Shown one piece after another: positions 42,368-53,530 of a DNA stretch of 64,000 bases. How positions within the stretch are numbered: the first letter of the stretch is position 1; every line of letters begins with the position of its first letter. The DNA is taken from positions 15,376,438-15,440,437 of the forward strand of contig CM069598.1 of the NCBI GenBank assembly GCA_035771175.1, in the 5' to 3' direction. Below the pieces are notes generated by a model. It saw only the letters and a program-made list of their open reading frames with translations, ran no database searches and had not been told where the DNA came from. The stretch is from Paratinospora sagittata. Lineage: Eukaryota > Streptophyta > Magnoliopsida > Ranunculales > Menispermaceae. The translations under genes and the position numbers were made by a program.

Positions 42368-43752
42368 CAATTGGATTTACATTCCTGCTACGTAAGATTA
42401 AGGCCTTATGGCGTCCGAAGGCCCTTATTGAATTAGTTGCTATTGATCAAGACTATTTTCTTGTCAAGTTTGCCTCCAAGGAGGATTATGAGTATGCAAA
42501 ATTTGAGGGCCCATGGATGATCTTTGATCATTATCTGACAGTGCGGCAATGGCATCCTAATTTTGACCCGGGGCAGGAGAACATGGATAGATTGTTGGTG
42601 TGGGTGTGAATCCCTTGTCTCCCAATTGAATACTATGACTATGACTTCCTCATGAAAGTAGGGGCGCGTATTGGTCGTCCGGTGAAGATTGATGATGCAA
42701 CAAGCACCGTCTCTAGGGGGAAGTTCGCGCGTATATGTGTGGAGGTAGATATAACCAAGCCACTTCTATCTAAATTCACTTTGCGACATCGGGTTCGACG
42801 GATTGAATACGAGGGGATCCATTTAATTTGCTTTGATTGTGGATGTTATGGGCATCGGAAAGATGCGTGTCCAAAGAATGAGGGCCAAGAGACGCCTCAT
42901 CACGGTGGACCGGCGGAAGTTCTGGCCGGAGATGTTAGAGATGTGGTCGGAGTTCAAGCTAGGCCGGCTGAGCCTCCGGTGAATCAGGAAATAACCGAAA
43001 GTTATGGGCCATGGATGTTGGCTTCTAGAAGATCTCGTAGAGGTATGACCAAAACTGAAAATGGAAAGAGTGGGAGAGGTGGACGTGATCCTCGGGATAT
43101 GCCACTGATTGGTGCTAAACAAAATGCTCAAAATGCTAGTTTTCAGCAACATATTTCTCGGTATGCGGCATTAGCGGTTGAGGATAATCCTGAGGAAAAT
43201 ATTGATAGTGATCAACGAGATGGGCCGCATCTTGATAAGGATATTGGCGTGCACATGGGCTCAGGGATATCACTTAATGACTATGTCAAGAGTAAAGGGA
43301 GAAGGCCCAATATGCAAATAAATACTAAGGAAGTGGATAATGGCCCATGCACTCAAGTGGCTGTAGAGACCAGCAATGCGGTTCGAATAAAGAAGAATGT
43401 ACTGACTCGTGACATCACTTCTACCTCTTCTCAGTCCAAGCAAGCTGCCGCTGCGGAGGAACATATTGTGGTGCGTGGGTCCAATAGAGGTCAGCTGATC
43501 TCTCGATCGGTGGTCTCTCATCCCCAGCATCAGGTTGAGAACATGGAGGGTATTCATCCTCCAATTAATTCGATACCAGAACATCATCAAGATCCTCCTA
43601 TTGTGGTGGAATCTGGGCATGTTCCTGCTATTGGTAGGCGGGAACTTGGTGGAACAAAGGCTAATCTGGTGGGGGTGCATAACGAAGCTCCTAGTGACAA
43701 GGATGAATCGCTTGGGAGGATGGATATTGTTGATGGAGGGTTCTCCTCTTAA
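42368..43752 (+). pseudogene. LINE ORF1 (gag-like, DUF4283 and CCHC knuckle), 5' truncated
   Basis: The reading starts mid-domain (IGFTFLLRKIKALWRPKAL) and runs through KFEGPWMIFDHYLTVRQWHP, typical of plant LINE ORF1 DUF4283. A TGA at 42607-42609 interrupts it where relatives have Arg; CGA to TGA is a one-step CpG change. The rest is open from 42652 to TAA at 43750 (366 residues from the next Met). It includes the zinc knuckle CFDCGCYGHRKDAC (Cys60, Cys63, His68, Cys73 from that Met). The long C-terminal tail is low in recognisable structure. ORF1 binds the LINE RNA. Confidence 0.85.
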
Positions 43753-43823
43753 AGCCGTACTTGTCAATTTTTTGGTCTTAGGTAGGGGTGGGTAGCCTAT
43801 TTTATCTTGTTTTTATGGATTTT

Positions 43824-46800
43824 ATGATCTGGAATTGTCAAGGGGCGGCTTCGAAGGAGTTCCACCGTTCCCTGAAAGACCTGCTTAAGATGCATAAACC
43901 AGGCATATTGGGGTTGTTAGAGCCCAAAGTGAGTGGATCTCAGGCAGATTTTCTCTGTAAACAGCTGGGATTTGATGAATGGGTCCGGGTAGAATCATTG
44001 GGTTTCAGTGGTGGTATTTGGGTGTTCTGGCATAGTTCTTGTCAAACAAATATTGTTGCTACTCATCCCCAGTTTATCCATATGAGGGTTCGGGATAGTA
44101 GTATGCATCAGTGGTTGTTATCTGTTGTTTATGGTAGTCCTACAGCCAGCCTGAAGAAGCTGTTATGGAGGGATCTTAATAAGAATGTTTTTGATATGAG
44201 TGAGCCTTGGATTATTGCGGGTGATTTTAATGCGGTGGTATGTTCCGCAGAAGTTAGTAGTGGGAATGTTGTGGCTCATCATGGCAGCTCTGGTTTTGGG
44301 GATTGGATTTTTGATCATGATTTGCTGGACATGGGATTTTCCGGACAAGCCTATACTTGGAGTAGGGGTATAGGGGATCAGTTTAAGGGAGCTCGCCTGG
44401 ATAGAGTTTTATGTAATTTAGCTTGGAGGCATATGTTTGAGGACGCTAGAGTGATTCACCTTCCTAAACATCACTCCGACCATGTCCCTATCTTGGTTCG
44501 TTTAAAGGGTTCAAGTGCCACTGTGAGGCCAAAGCAGTTTAAATTTCAGGCAGCTTGGCTGACTCATCCGGGATTTTACAATGTCATTAAGGAGAATTGG
44601 AGTCGTGACCGATCTTTGGATACAAATAATCGGCATATAGCCTCGGTTCTTACTTCATGGAACAGAACCGAGTTTGGGAGTATTTCTAGGAGGAAGAAGA
44701 GGCTCTGGGCGAGACTTGCAGGCATTCAACGTGTCTTATCTAAACACCCTACACACCGTATTCATCTTTTGGAGTCTAAGCTTAAGAAGGAGCTAGACCT
44801 TGTTCCGTATCAAGAAGAACTTTCGTGGTTTCAGAAATCTAGAGCCGACTGGATCCTTTCGGGTGACCGCAATACCAAGTTCTATCACGCTACTACAGTC
44901 AATCGTCGGAGTAGGAATGTCATTGGGGGGTTAAAAGGTGCAGATGGAAATTGGGTTTCAGATTCAGCTCAGTTGAAGCATCTAATTCAAGATTTTTACA
45001 CCAGGTTATTTTCAAAAGAACCTTGCGGGGATATGTCTGATTTTCCTAAAGGGGGTTTTCCAATTCTAGATGGTGCTGTCATGGCAAGGATTCATCAGCC
45101 CTTTGAGATTGAAGAGATTCGTCAGGCTTTATTTGATATGGCTCCCTTCAAAGCGCCAGGCCCGGATGGTATTCATGCAGGTTTTTATCAACGCCTCTGG
45201 CCTACAGTGGGGCCTTCTGTCTACAAGCTTGTTCAAGACTTTTGGGTGTCAGGAAAGCTTCCAGATGGGATCAATGATACTCTGTTGGTATTAGTGCCGA
45301 AGGTTCAGCATCTTGAATTATTGACCCAGCTTAGACCTATAAGTCTCTGCAACGTGGGCTATAAACTGATTACAAAAGCTATGACAAATAGGCTAAAGAT
45401 GATCATCCCTAGTCTTGTTTCTCCCAACCAAAGCAGCTTTGTTCCTGGTCGCCAAATTACAGATAATGTCATTGTGTATCAAGAAGTCCTTCATTCAATG
45501 AGAACTAAGAAGAGTGGTGTTTCTCATATGGCAATTAAGATTGATCTTGAAAAGGCCTATGATCGATTATCTTGGGATTTTATTGAAGACTCGTTGAAGG
45601 AAATTGGCCTTGGTGATGGGTGGATCCGAAATGTGATGCATTGTGTCTCTTCCTCTAGGATGTCGATTGTCTGGAATGGAGATCTTTTGGATTGTTTCTC
45701 CCCTGAGCGCGGAGTTCGGCAAGGGGATGCAATCTCGCCTTATCTTTTTGTTCTGTGTATTGAAAGATTGGGTCATTTGATTAATGGGGCAGTGGAGCGA
45801 AAGGAATGGAAACCCATACAGCTTTCTCGTAATGGTCCTTCTATCTCCCACCTTTTCTTTGCAGATGATATGGTTTTGTTTGCAGAAGCATCTACAGAGC
45901 AGATAAAGGTTATTATGAAGTGCCTGGATTTATTTTGTGCGTGCTCGGGCCAAAGAGTTAACTACCAGAAATCTCATATATTTGTATCTCACAATGTGGA
46001 AATTGCGGTGGCTCAAGACATATCTACTATCTCTGGTATTCCCCTTACGGACAACCTGGGTCGGTATCTTGGTGCTCCCTCCATTCATGGGAGGGTCCGA
46101 CCTACTGACTTTCAGTACATCATTGAGAGAGTGACTACTCGATTAGAGGGGTGGAAGACAAAATTCTTGTCCTTTGCGGGTAGATTGGTTCTAGTTAAAT
46201 CGGTGCTTAACTCTATTCCCATGTACATCATGCAGACTATGGTGTTACCAATAGGGGTGTGTAATACCATTGATAAATTAGTTCGACATTTTTTATGGGG
46301 AGGGTCTAATGAGAAGCAGGGCGTCAACCTCATTAAGTGGGAAACCATAATCAAACCTATGGAGGACGGTGGTCTTGGCATTAAGAGTATGGCTTATATG
46401 AACTTGGCTTTTTTGGCCAAATTGGGATGGAGACTAATTACAGATAAGAATAGCTTTTGGGCCAGAGTTGTTTCCATGAAGTATCTGCATCGGGAAGCTA
46501 CTATTGATAGGTTGCAGCCTAAGAATGGGGCTTCCAATGCGTGGCGGGGCATTGTTAAAGCCTCGCCTATTTTACGTAGCGGAGTGCGGGCTCTAGTTCG
46601 TAATGGTAAGGACACTCTTTTTTGGCTTGATACATGGGTAGGTGAGGTGGCCTTAATCAATATGAAAATGCGGGATTTGAGTTTGGTGGAGATGTATAGG
46701 CCTGTCTCAAGCTATTGGGTGAAGGGCTCAGGGTGGGACTGGAATGCTCTATCAGGTTTACTCCCTTTTGAGGTTGAAAATAAACTTGCTGCTGTGCTCT

Positions 46801-47942
46801 TATGGGAAGATGAGGAGGTTGCAGATGGCATATGTTGGGGAGCTTCTAAGAGTGGCATATTAACGGTGACCTCTGCTTATACTATTTCTACTGGCACTCT
46901 TATGGGAGATCCTAATTCCATTTGGAGGATGATTTGGAAGCTTAAAGCTCCTCAAAGATGCAAGACTTTTTTGTGGATGGTTGCGCATCGAAAGATCATG
47001 TGCAATGCTGAGCGGATGAAAAGGGGTTTCACCATGGCATCTGACTGTATTGAATGTGTGGGATGTATCGAGGATGTTGATCATATTTTTCGAAATTGCT
47101 CTAGAGCCGTGCAATTATGGAAGCGTCTATTGCAGCCAGTTGAGTATCATCTTCAGAGCAATTTGGATTTCCAAAGCTGGCTTGCTCATAATCTTGCTGG
47201 CGTTAATGATTGTAATGTTGACTATGACTGGGCTTCCTACTTTACAGTTGCCGTGTGGGCTCTTTGGAAATGGAGGAATGATTTAGTATTTCGCAATCTT
47301 CGTTATCACTTCGAGTATAGCATGGCTTGGGTTAAAGGGAAAGTGGCTGAAATCATTCATGCTTTTCGAGCCAAAGTGGCGGTCCATGATGATGGACTGA
47401 TAGAGAGGGTGAAGATGGTAGGCTGGTGTGCTCCCAACCATGGTTAGACTAAGCTTAATACTGATGGATGTCTTAAGAATGCTTCATCGCGAGCCGGGGG
47501 TGGCGGTCTTCTCCGTGACTATCGTGGTATGTGGTTGAGGGGGTTTGTGGCTAATATTGGTTCTTGTACTGCAACTGAAGCTGAATTATGGGCTGCTGTT
47601 CATGGCTTACGTCTTGCTTGGGAGGAGGGCCATCGTTCTATAGTTTTCGAAACAGATTCGGCTATGGTGGCTGGTTGGTTAAAAGGCAACAGTATGCCAC
47701 AGCTTAGCCTTTCCAACTTGGTAAATGAGTGTAGAAGACTCCTTTAGAGAGATTGGATAGTTCAAGTTGAGCACATTTACAGAGAAGGTAATAGAGCAGC
47801 AGACCATTTGGCTACTGAGGCTTTGAAGTTCAATCGGGGAGTGTGTATCCTGTCTTCCCCTCCCCGTGGGTTATTCAATATTTTGAGGGAAGATGCAACT
47901 GGGGTTACTTGGCCTAGGAGAGTTCGAGATGTAATGTGCTAG
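43824..47942 (+). pseudogene. LINE ORF2 (endonuclease, reverse transcriptase, RNase H)
   Basis: The frame is open from a GTG at 43788 to 47447; I take the ATG at 43824 (MIWNCQGAASKEF), where plant L1 ORF2 proteins begin. Order: AP-like endonuclease (LLEPKVSG, AGDFNAVV, SDHVPILV); reverse transcriptase (PFKAPGPDGIHAGFYQRLW, LRPISLCNVGYKLITKA, IKIDLEKAYDRLSWDFI, RGVRQGDAISPYLF, catalytic LFFADDMVLFAEAS); zinc-binding C..C...H...C (CIECVGCIEDVDHIFRNC). A TAG at 47445 then replaces a probable Trp codon ahead of an RNase H domain (TDGCLKN, TEAELWAAVHGL, ETDSAMVAGW, GNRAADHLA). A second stop (TAG, 47745-47747) lies in that domain. The natural end is TAG at 47940. ORF1 ends 72 bp upstream. Confidence 0.9.
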
Positions 47943-47997
47943 TTGTTCTTGCTGGGTATTTCCCCTCTTTTCCTTTCCAAAAAAAATTAAGGTAAAA

Positions 47998-48930
47998 ATT
48001 ATAAAAAAATATTAATCTAACTATAATAAAATATAATTTTAAGTGTATACAAATTATGTGACTTTGTCACCTCTCACGTGATTCAATGCAATTTAAAATA
48101 ATCCAAAAGTTGATGAAGTGTTATAATTTATATTGCAATATAACACCCTCAATTAATTTAATATTATTCATTCATACATTTGATGCCTCTGAGCTTATGT
48201 GAACACTCAAAAAAAAACTTTTCTTTTTTTTTTATCTTATATTTAAAAAATTATAATATTTTTTATTTATTTTAGATTTTATAATAATCATTTTAAAAAT
48301 ATATTTGTGATTTTATAATATTTTATATTGTGATTGAATAGAATATACTACATTAAATGATTATTTTGGCCATTGACATTATTAGGGATATTAAAATAAG
48401 AACTTTTTTTTTTAAGATATTAAAATAAGAACTTGGATGAGTCTATCTATAATATTATAAATAGTACTGTTATTATTTCGATTATTACATTGAGTTCATT
48501 TATATTATTAAATAATTAAAAGTGAATCGGTTCGATGGTTTATGGCAAGCTTAAGGTTCAGAGTTTAAAATGAAATTTGTCATTTATGATTGTGTCCGAG
48601 TAAAACATTAAAATAATTGTGATATCTATCGACTTCAAATATAAAAAAATAAAAAATAAAAAATAAAAATTTATATTATTAAGATTTTCATAATAGATAT
48701 TATTATAAAATAAATAAAATATTTGCACATGTGCATAATTCCTTGGTCCATTATATATCCTCGCTTGATCAAAAATAAAAATAAATAGCATGCAAAATAT
48801 ATATAATATATCACATCAGAAATTAAATGACAAAAAGTGATTGATTGAGGAAAATAAATAAATAAAAATGATTCGTCATTTCTTGTCCCCTCCAAAAAAA
48901 ATACAACTTAGTTCTTGAGTATTATTTGGA
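47998..48930. other. AT-rich intergenic DNA
   Basis: Very AT-rich with no credible gene. Open frames here are products of low complexity. Confidence 0.55.
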
Positions 48931-48939
48931 TGTAAATGA

Positions 48940-48941
<2 letters not shown>

Positions 48942-48979
<38 letters not shown>

Positions 48980-49016
48980 GACAGGCATTGGAAAGAAAGA
49001 GGGGATGAAACATCAT
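48942..49016 (-). mobile_element. Extremely short LINE 3'-end insertion with long poly-A
   Basis: On the minus strand about 38 bp resembling a LINE 3' end (CCCCTCTTTCTTTCC, compare CCCCTCTTTTCCTTTCC at 47963-47979) is followed by 37 uninterrupted A. It is flanked by perfect TGTAAATGAAG repeats (48931-48941 and 49017-49027), 13 bp if two T are counted. This has every sign of a recent, severely 5'-truncated LINE copy. Confidence 0.75.
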
Positions 49017-49027
49017 TGTAAATGAAG

Positions 49028-49199
49028 TTATTGTCAATTAGTTCATGACAGTATTCAGTGCATATGGCATTCATCCATTTAATAGATGCAGTAGCCGTGC
49101 TGGCACATTTCTATCACATCTGATTCCCACATCAATCCTCATATCTTTTACTAAATATTAATAGCATTAATATTTAAATATTACTGAAAAAATTATTTG

Positions 49200-49239
<40 letters not shown>

Positions 49240-49736
49240 TTGAATTGAAAAATATTTTTTTAATATTTTAACTGTATATTGATTAAATTATTTATTACAT
49301 ATTTTAAAATATATAAAATATTAATATTTAATAAATATGTATGTATAGTTACATATACAAATATAAAATTTACAGTTAAATTAACCTTTCTCGTACCCAA
49401 AACCTAACCGCCCCTTTGTGACATGATAGCTCAAAATAATCGGGCATGGACTAAAGGTTTCAAATCAAATGATTTATGTAGAACAAAATCAATTTAAGAG
49501 CAATAATTAAGAATGGAGACCTTTATTTTAACATATTAATTAAGGCTATGTAGAGTATTGAATAATCCAAGGCTTATGAGTACTTAATTAAAACAATATA
49601 TTAGATATGTAATTAATTTAAAACAACAATTTCAAGTGATCCAATCCCATATACAGGATATGGTAGGTCAACCAGATTAATTGGAGTAATGTCACATGCA
49701 TACATAAGCAAATGTGGATCAAGATTAAGTACTTAT
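49028..49736. other. AT-rich intergenic DNA
   Basis: No gene; an (AT)n run at about 49204-49235. Confidence 0.55.
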
Positions 49737-49871
49737 TTTTTTTATTACTAATTTTTTAGTATCGGCCCTCTCCTAAAAAGGGTGAATAAATGAGGACACG
49801 CCCACATTTGAACTCGAGACTTGAATCTCAACCCTACTTATATTCAGTTACTCAATCAACTGAGCTATCAC
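49737..49871 (-). mobile_element. tRNA-derived SINE, antisense
   Basis: On the minus strand TAGCTCAGTTGATTGAG (A box) and GAGATTCAAGTCTCGAG (B box) are followed by a body (GTGTCCTCATTTATTCACCC) and an A-rich tail. ACTTATT occurs on both sides (about 49730 and 49871), possible target duplication. Confidence 0.65.
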
Positions 49872-50322
49872 TTATTGATAATCTATAATAATATTTTAAA
49901 AATTAGAAAGAATATCTAGAATTAAAAATTAAAGGAATATAGAAATTACAAAAAAGGTTATAAACAGTAGGTGATACAATAAATTACATTATTTTTAATT
50001 GCACTACATTTTATACTTTGTGTATCTTTTTTTTTTTAAAGATATTTTGTGTATCTTTAAACCGTTTATTATGAATAATGATGATTGGAAGCAGGTTAAA
50101 ACTGCATGCTACTATTAATATCTTTAAGGATTATAATTTGTTTTTACGCTAGAATGTAAACATAAGTAATGCAAAAAGTAGTGTTATTATAGGTACTAAT
50201 CATTTACTTAAATAAATACTTCTATATTAAAATTAACATAAATAATGCAGTAACTACGGCTATTATTTCAGATTTAATACCCAAAATGCTACTTAAATAC
50301 TAATCATTTTCTTTTTCTTTTA

Positions 50323-50684
50323 GGCCCCGTTGGATAGCTCAGAAATTTTTTTTTTCAAGAAAATATGGTTTTATTGACAAATAATTTCTCAAGAAAAATT
50401 TTCTAATGAATTTTTTTATGATTATTTGATTGTTTTAACACTCTTATGATGTAAAAAAAAAAATGATAGTTAAGAAGTTTTATAAAATATAAAAATGAAC
50501 ATAATCAATAATACTAAACATTTTCTCACCTCTGCAGATGACAAAATTTTGGCAAGAATAAAGAGGTTGAAAAAAAAAATCTCGAGAAAATACTGACAAT
50601 CAAACGCACAACTTCTTTATTTTCTTGAAAGAATCTTTTATTCTTACGGGAAAATAATAATTTTCTGGCCAATCAAACAATGCC
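50323..50684. mobile_element. Tourist-like MITE with TTA target duplication
   Basis: 362 bp with imperfect inverted ends: GGCCCCGTTGGATAGCTCAG at the left, and GGCATTGTTTGATTGGCCAG as the complement of the right end. TTA lies on both sides (50320-50322 and 50685-50687). The interior has AAGAAAATTTTCT-type palindromes like the MITE at 18157-18458, so they are probably one family. Confidence 0.65.
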
Positions 50685-50687
50685 TTA

Positions 50688-52168
50688 ATTCTATTTTTAA
50701 AGGGAAAGACAAGTGATTTACACTTCCAGCTATTCAACATTTATTGGCAATATATAATGGTGTAGATATTTAAAATATTAAAGAAGTCTTCTATAAATTT
50801 GTTGTATTTTAACTACACATCTTTCATGTATTAAAAATTATAAAATAAGAAAGATATAAACCCCAAAATATAAACAAAATGAGTGGCCGCAAATTAAGAT
50901 TAAACTGTTTACAAACAAAATGGTACTTTTTATATATATTTAAAAAGTAGATCGGGTATATATATATAGATTGGTAAATATTAATTTAATTGTAAAATAA
51001 TTCAAATACATTATAACTATACGCTCATGTTCATTGAATATATGTAATATACACATCTTGAGATGTGTAATAAATGATTAAATAAAAATATATATGTAAT
51101 TGTAATATAATTACATTATTTTATAATTAAATTAATATTTCTCATATACTGTAAATGCATCATAAACTCATTGATAAAAAAAAGTGTCACATTGGTACCT
51201 ATTTTTATCTAGTACTTGTGTCGCCCCCGCCAATATATTGTTTGAAATTAAATTCATCACATATGTTATATACATTGCTTTGAATTACATTATATACTCA
51301 ATTCGGATTTGTTTATTAGAAGCTCAACTAAATTTAGCAGCACCCTTTTAAAAATGACTAGTTTTTAATTTAAATTGTGATGTCAACATTGTAAAATGAC
51401 TTTTTGCTTCATATTATTTATTTATTTTGAGGTTAAGAGGTATCGCGCACACTTTTTGGGCCTACTAACTTTTTTTGAAACACGATTAGAAATACGTAAA
51501 GACAACATTAGCCAATATTAGAAATACCTAACAAATAAAAATCTATTAAAAATAAAAATAAATACAAGTTAAGTTATTTTAAAATATTACGTCAACATCC
51601 AATGTGTGCAACCTAAGCATTACATCACCAAGAGTTGTGGCCGTAACCGGCCATTAAAACCACCACCGAGTGTAGCCTCACAGCCAATCGCCACCTTCTG
51701 CGGAGTTGAACAGTCTTCCACCTTGACCGTCCGACCGACCTGACCATAAAGTCTCGCGTGTTACATCTAATGTAACCAGTCACGGAGCGGCTGCCTGGCC
51801 ATCCACAGCCAATCATTTATGTTCAGTGGGCCCAAGCACAAAATTCAACGTGTCATTTAGATAGTCTGGTTCGCATCTACAGGGTATTACAGCAGATACT
51901 TTCACCACAAACATCGTAGAAACCAAAGATCAAAACGTTTTTGAATCAAAACGAAAGCATAGAAATTTCGGAACAAGAATTTCTAATTTCCATTTCCATT
52001 TCCATTTCCATTTCCATTTATATTTATATAGAAAGATATTTACAGAACCAAAAAAAGAAAAGAAAGGAAATAACAGAAGCACAATTTATATAAATCTATT
52101 AAAACTTAAAAATTGCTGACTTGAAATAAGAACACGATTGATTGATTCTGAGAGATTAATTAATTAAT
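50688..52168. other. Intergenic DNA downstream of the GIR1-like gene
   Basis: No gene. A TTTCCA hexamer is repeated about six times at 51985-52020. The part next to 52169 would include the 3' UTR of the minus-strand gene. Confidence 0.5.
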
Positions 52169-53295
52169 TTAGTCTGAAAATGTGTTGAGATCGATTCGAG
52201 GTTTCTTGTTGTTGATGGTAGGAGAAGGAACGATGGTGTCGCAGCGAGGACACTTAGGGTTCGTCTTCGACATCAGCACGTACATCAAGCAATTGGAGCA
52301 ACCAGCGGCGAAGAGCGAACTAGAAGAATAGTTATTGTTATTATAAGATGACGAAGAAGACGGGGATCTGATCTTCTCTTCTTGATCCTCTTCCTTGAGC
52401 AGAGTCAAACCAGATGAAGACGAAGATGATCCTCCGTCAATCGAACACGATCGCTTCTGCAAATGCAGTTTCTTTTTCTGATCTGCTCTTTTGAGCGCGG
52501 ATTTCACCATGTCGAGAGTGCATACGCTCTGGTAATCGTGAGAAGAAGTGACGAGTTTCAGATCCAAGCGTTTTTCGAATTCGAGTTGCAGAGTCTTCGA
52601 TGTTGATGATGCAGGTGGTAGATTTAGGTCTTGAAGCTCTGGATAAGATTTCGATGAGGATGATGGCATTGAAGAAGATGACGAATTCGAAGATCTGTCG
52701 GATCTCTGCAGGTACACTGCTCCTGACTGTATTTGTAGAGAAAGGAAAATAAACAGCTTTCGTCAAAATCACTCCCATGGATTTATGTTAAAAATCTTAA
52801 GAAAGAAAAAAAAAAGGATTATACATGAAAATCGTAACAAAATATCAAAATACATAGGAACAAAGGAAGCAGAGAGATGGCAGGGGAAGTTCCAGAGAGT
52901 GGAAAGATAAGAAAGATAAAAAAATACGTATAGAATTCAAAATTCACGAAATTCTTTGATCAGAGGCAATGAAAACTCAAATTCACGCAATTAAAACACC
53001 AGAAGAAGTTACGAGAAATCACACAAAGATAGGTAAACCCTTGCTAAGAGCATATAGGTAATACCTTCAAATCAAGACGCTGTTCCCAACCAGTAGGAAC
53101 CTGCAATTCGAGATCCAATTCTTTAGTTTCAGATCTAGAACACGATCCAAGAAGGTCTCTAGTGATCAATTCACTACTACCACTACTACTCTCTTCAATT
53201 TTCGTCGTCGGCTGATGATGATGATGATGATGATGATGCTGTTCCTCGTTGAATCCATTGAGCATCCGAATCAGAGAACTCACATCAGCTGCCAT
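52169..53295 (-). CDS. GIR1-like zinc-ribbon protein with EAR motifs (2 exons)
   Basis: Exon 1 is 53065-53295 and exon 2 is 52169-52726, joined by a GT-AG intron (52727-53064) in phase 0, giving 262 residues. The start is the ATG at 53293-53295. The protein has a run of nine His (20-27 region), an EAR-type LDLEL at 60-64, and GWEQRLDLKSGAVYLQ across the splice, which resembles half a WW domain. A second EAR-like LNLPP lies at 111-115, and SVCTLDMVKSALKRA is a likely helix. Next come Ser-rich tracts, then LFAAGCSNCLMYVLMSKTNP with CPRC: four Cys (220, 223, 236, 239) as a zinc ribbon. It ends KKPRIDLN. This layout belongs to the plant family around GL2-INTERACTING REPRESSOR 1, proposed transcriptional co-repressor adaptors. 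Which paralogue this is cannot be told. No sign of decay. Confidence 0.85.
53212..53241. repeat. GAT/ATG trinucleotide run coding for the His tract
   Basis: A (GAT)n run on the plus strand encodes the His repeat of exon 1 on the minus strand; a candidate for length variation between alleles. Confidence 0.85.
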
Positions 53296-53530
53296 TACCA
53301 CTCAACAGAGAATCTAGAAATTAAGACAAAACAGAGAAAGAAAAAGAGAGAGAGACAGAGAGATGAATCAGAAAGCGAGAGAATTGAAATTGAAATACAG
53401 TTGAGGAGCGAACTGAGTCGATCAATGGAATCCGTTAAGGTTAGAGAAAGATTATTACTTATTATAATCCATGGAAGAGAGAGGGAGAGTGTAAAGTTAA
53501 GATATGATAGCATTTAATGCACGGGAAGCG
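53296..53530 (-). promoter_or_regulatory. 5' leader region of the GIR1-like gene with CT-rich tract
   Basis: On the minus strand the 200 bp before the start codon are rich in CTCTCT (GAGAGA on the plus strand, 53346-53365 and 53473-53490), a common feature of plant 5' UTRs and core promoters. No clear TATA box is seen. Confidence 0.4.

Larger units (their letters stand above)
42368..47984 (+). mobile_element. 5'-truncated L1-type LINE with 13-bp target duplication
   Basis: A 5617-bp insertion ends in a short A run and is flanked by perfect AATTAAGGTAAAA repeats (42355-42367 and 47985-47997). It holds the end of the ORF1 DUF4283 domain onward, then ORF2 with endonuclease, reverse transcriptase, zinc-binding region and RNase H. 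The 5' truncation falls inside ORF1, as is usual for target-primed reverse transcription. The target context (bottom strand TTAATT/AATG) fits an L1 endonuclease. Only three in-frame stops break the two ORFs, so it is a rather young copy. Confidence 0.95.

Noticed and set aside
42823..43767. Minus-strand frames opposite LINE ORF1
   Set aside because: They are shadows of the ORF1 coding strand without recognisable domains.
52437..52778. 113-residue minus-strand frame overlapping exon 2
   Set aside because: It lies in the wrong frame across the intron border; the spliced frame has the conserved motifs.
53215..53517. Plus-strand open frame beginning with a Met run
   Set aside because: It is the antisense shadow of the His tract and the GA-rich leader of the GIR1-like gene.
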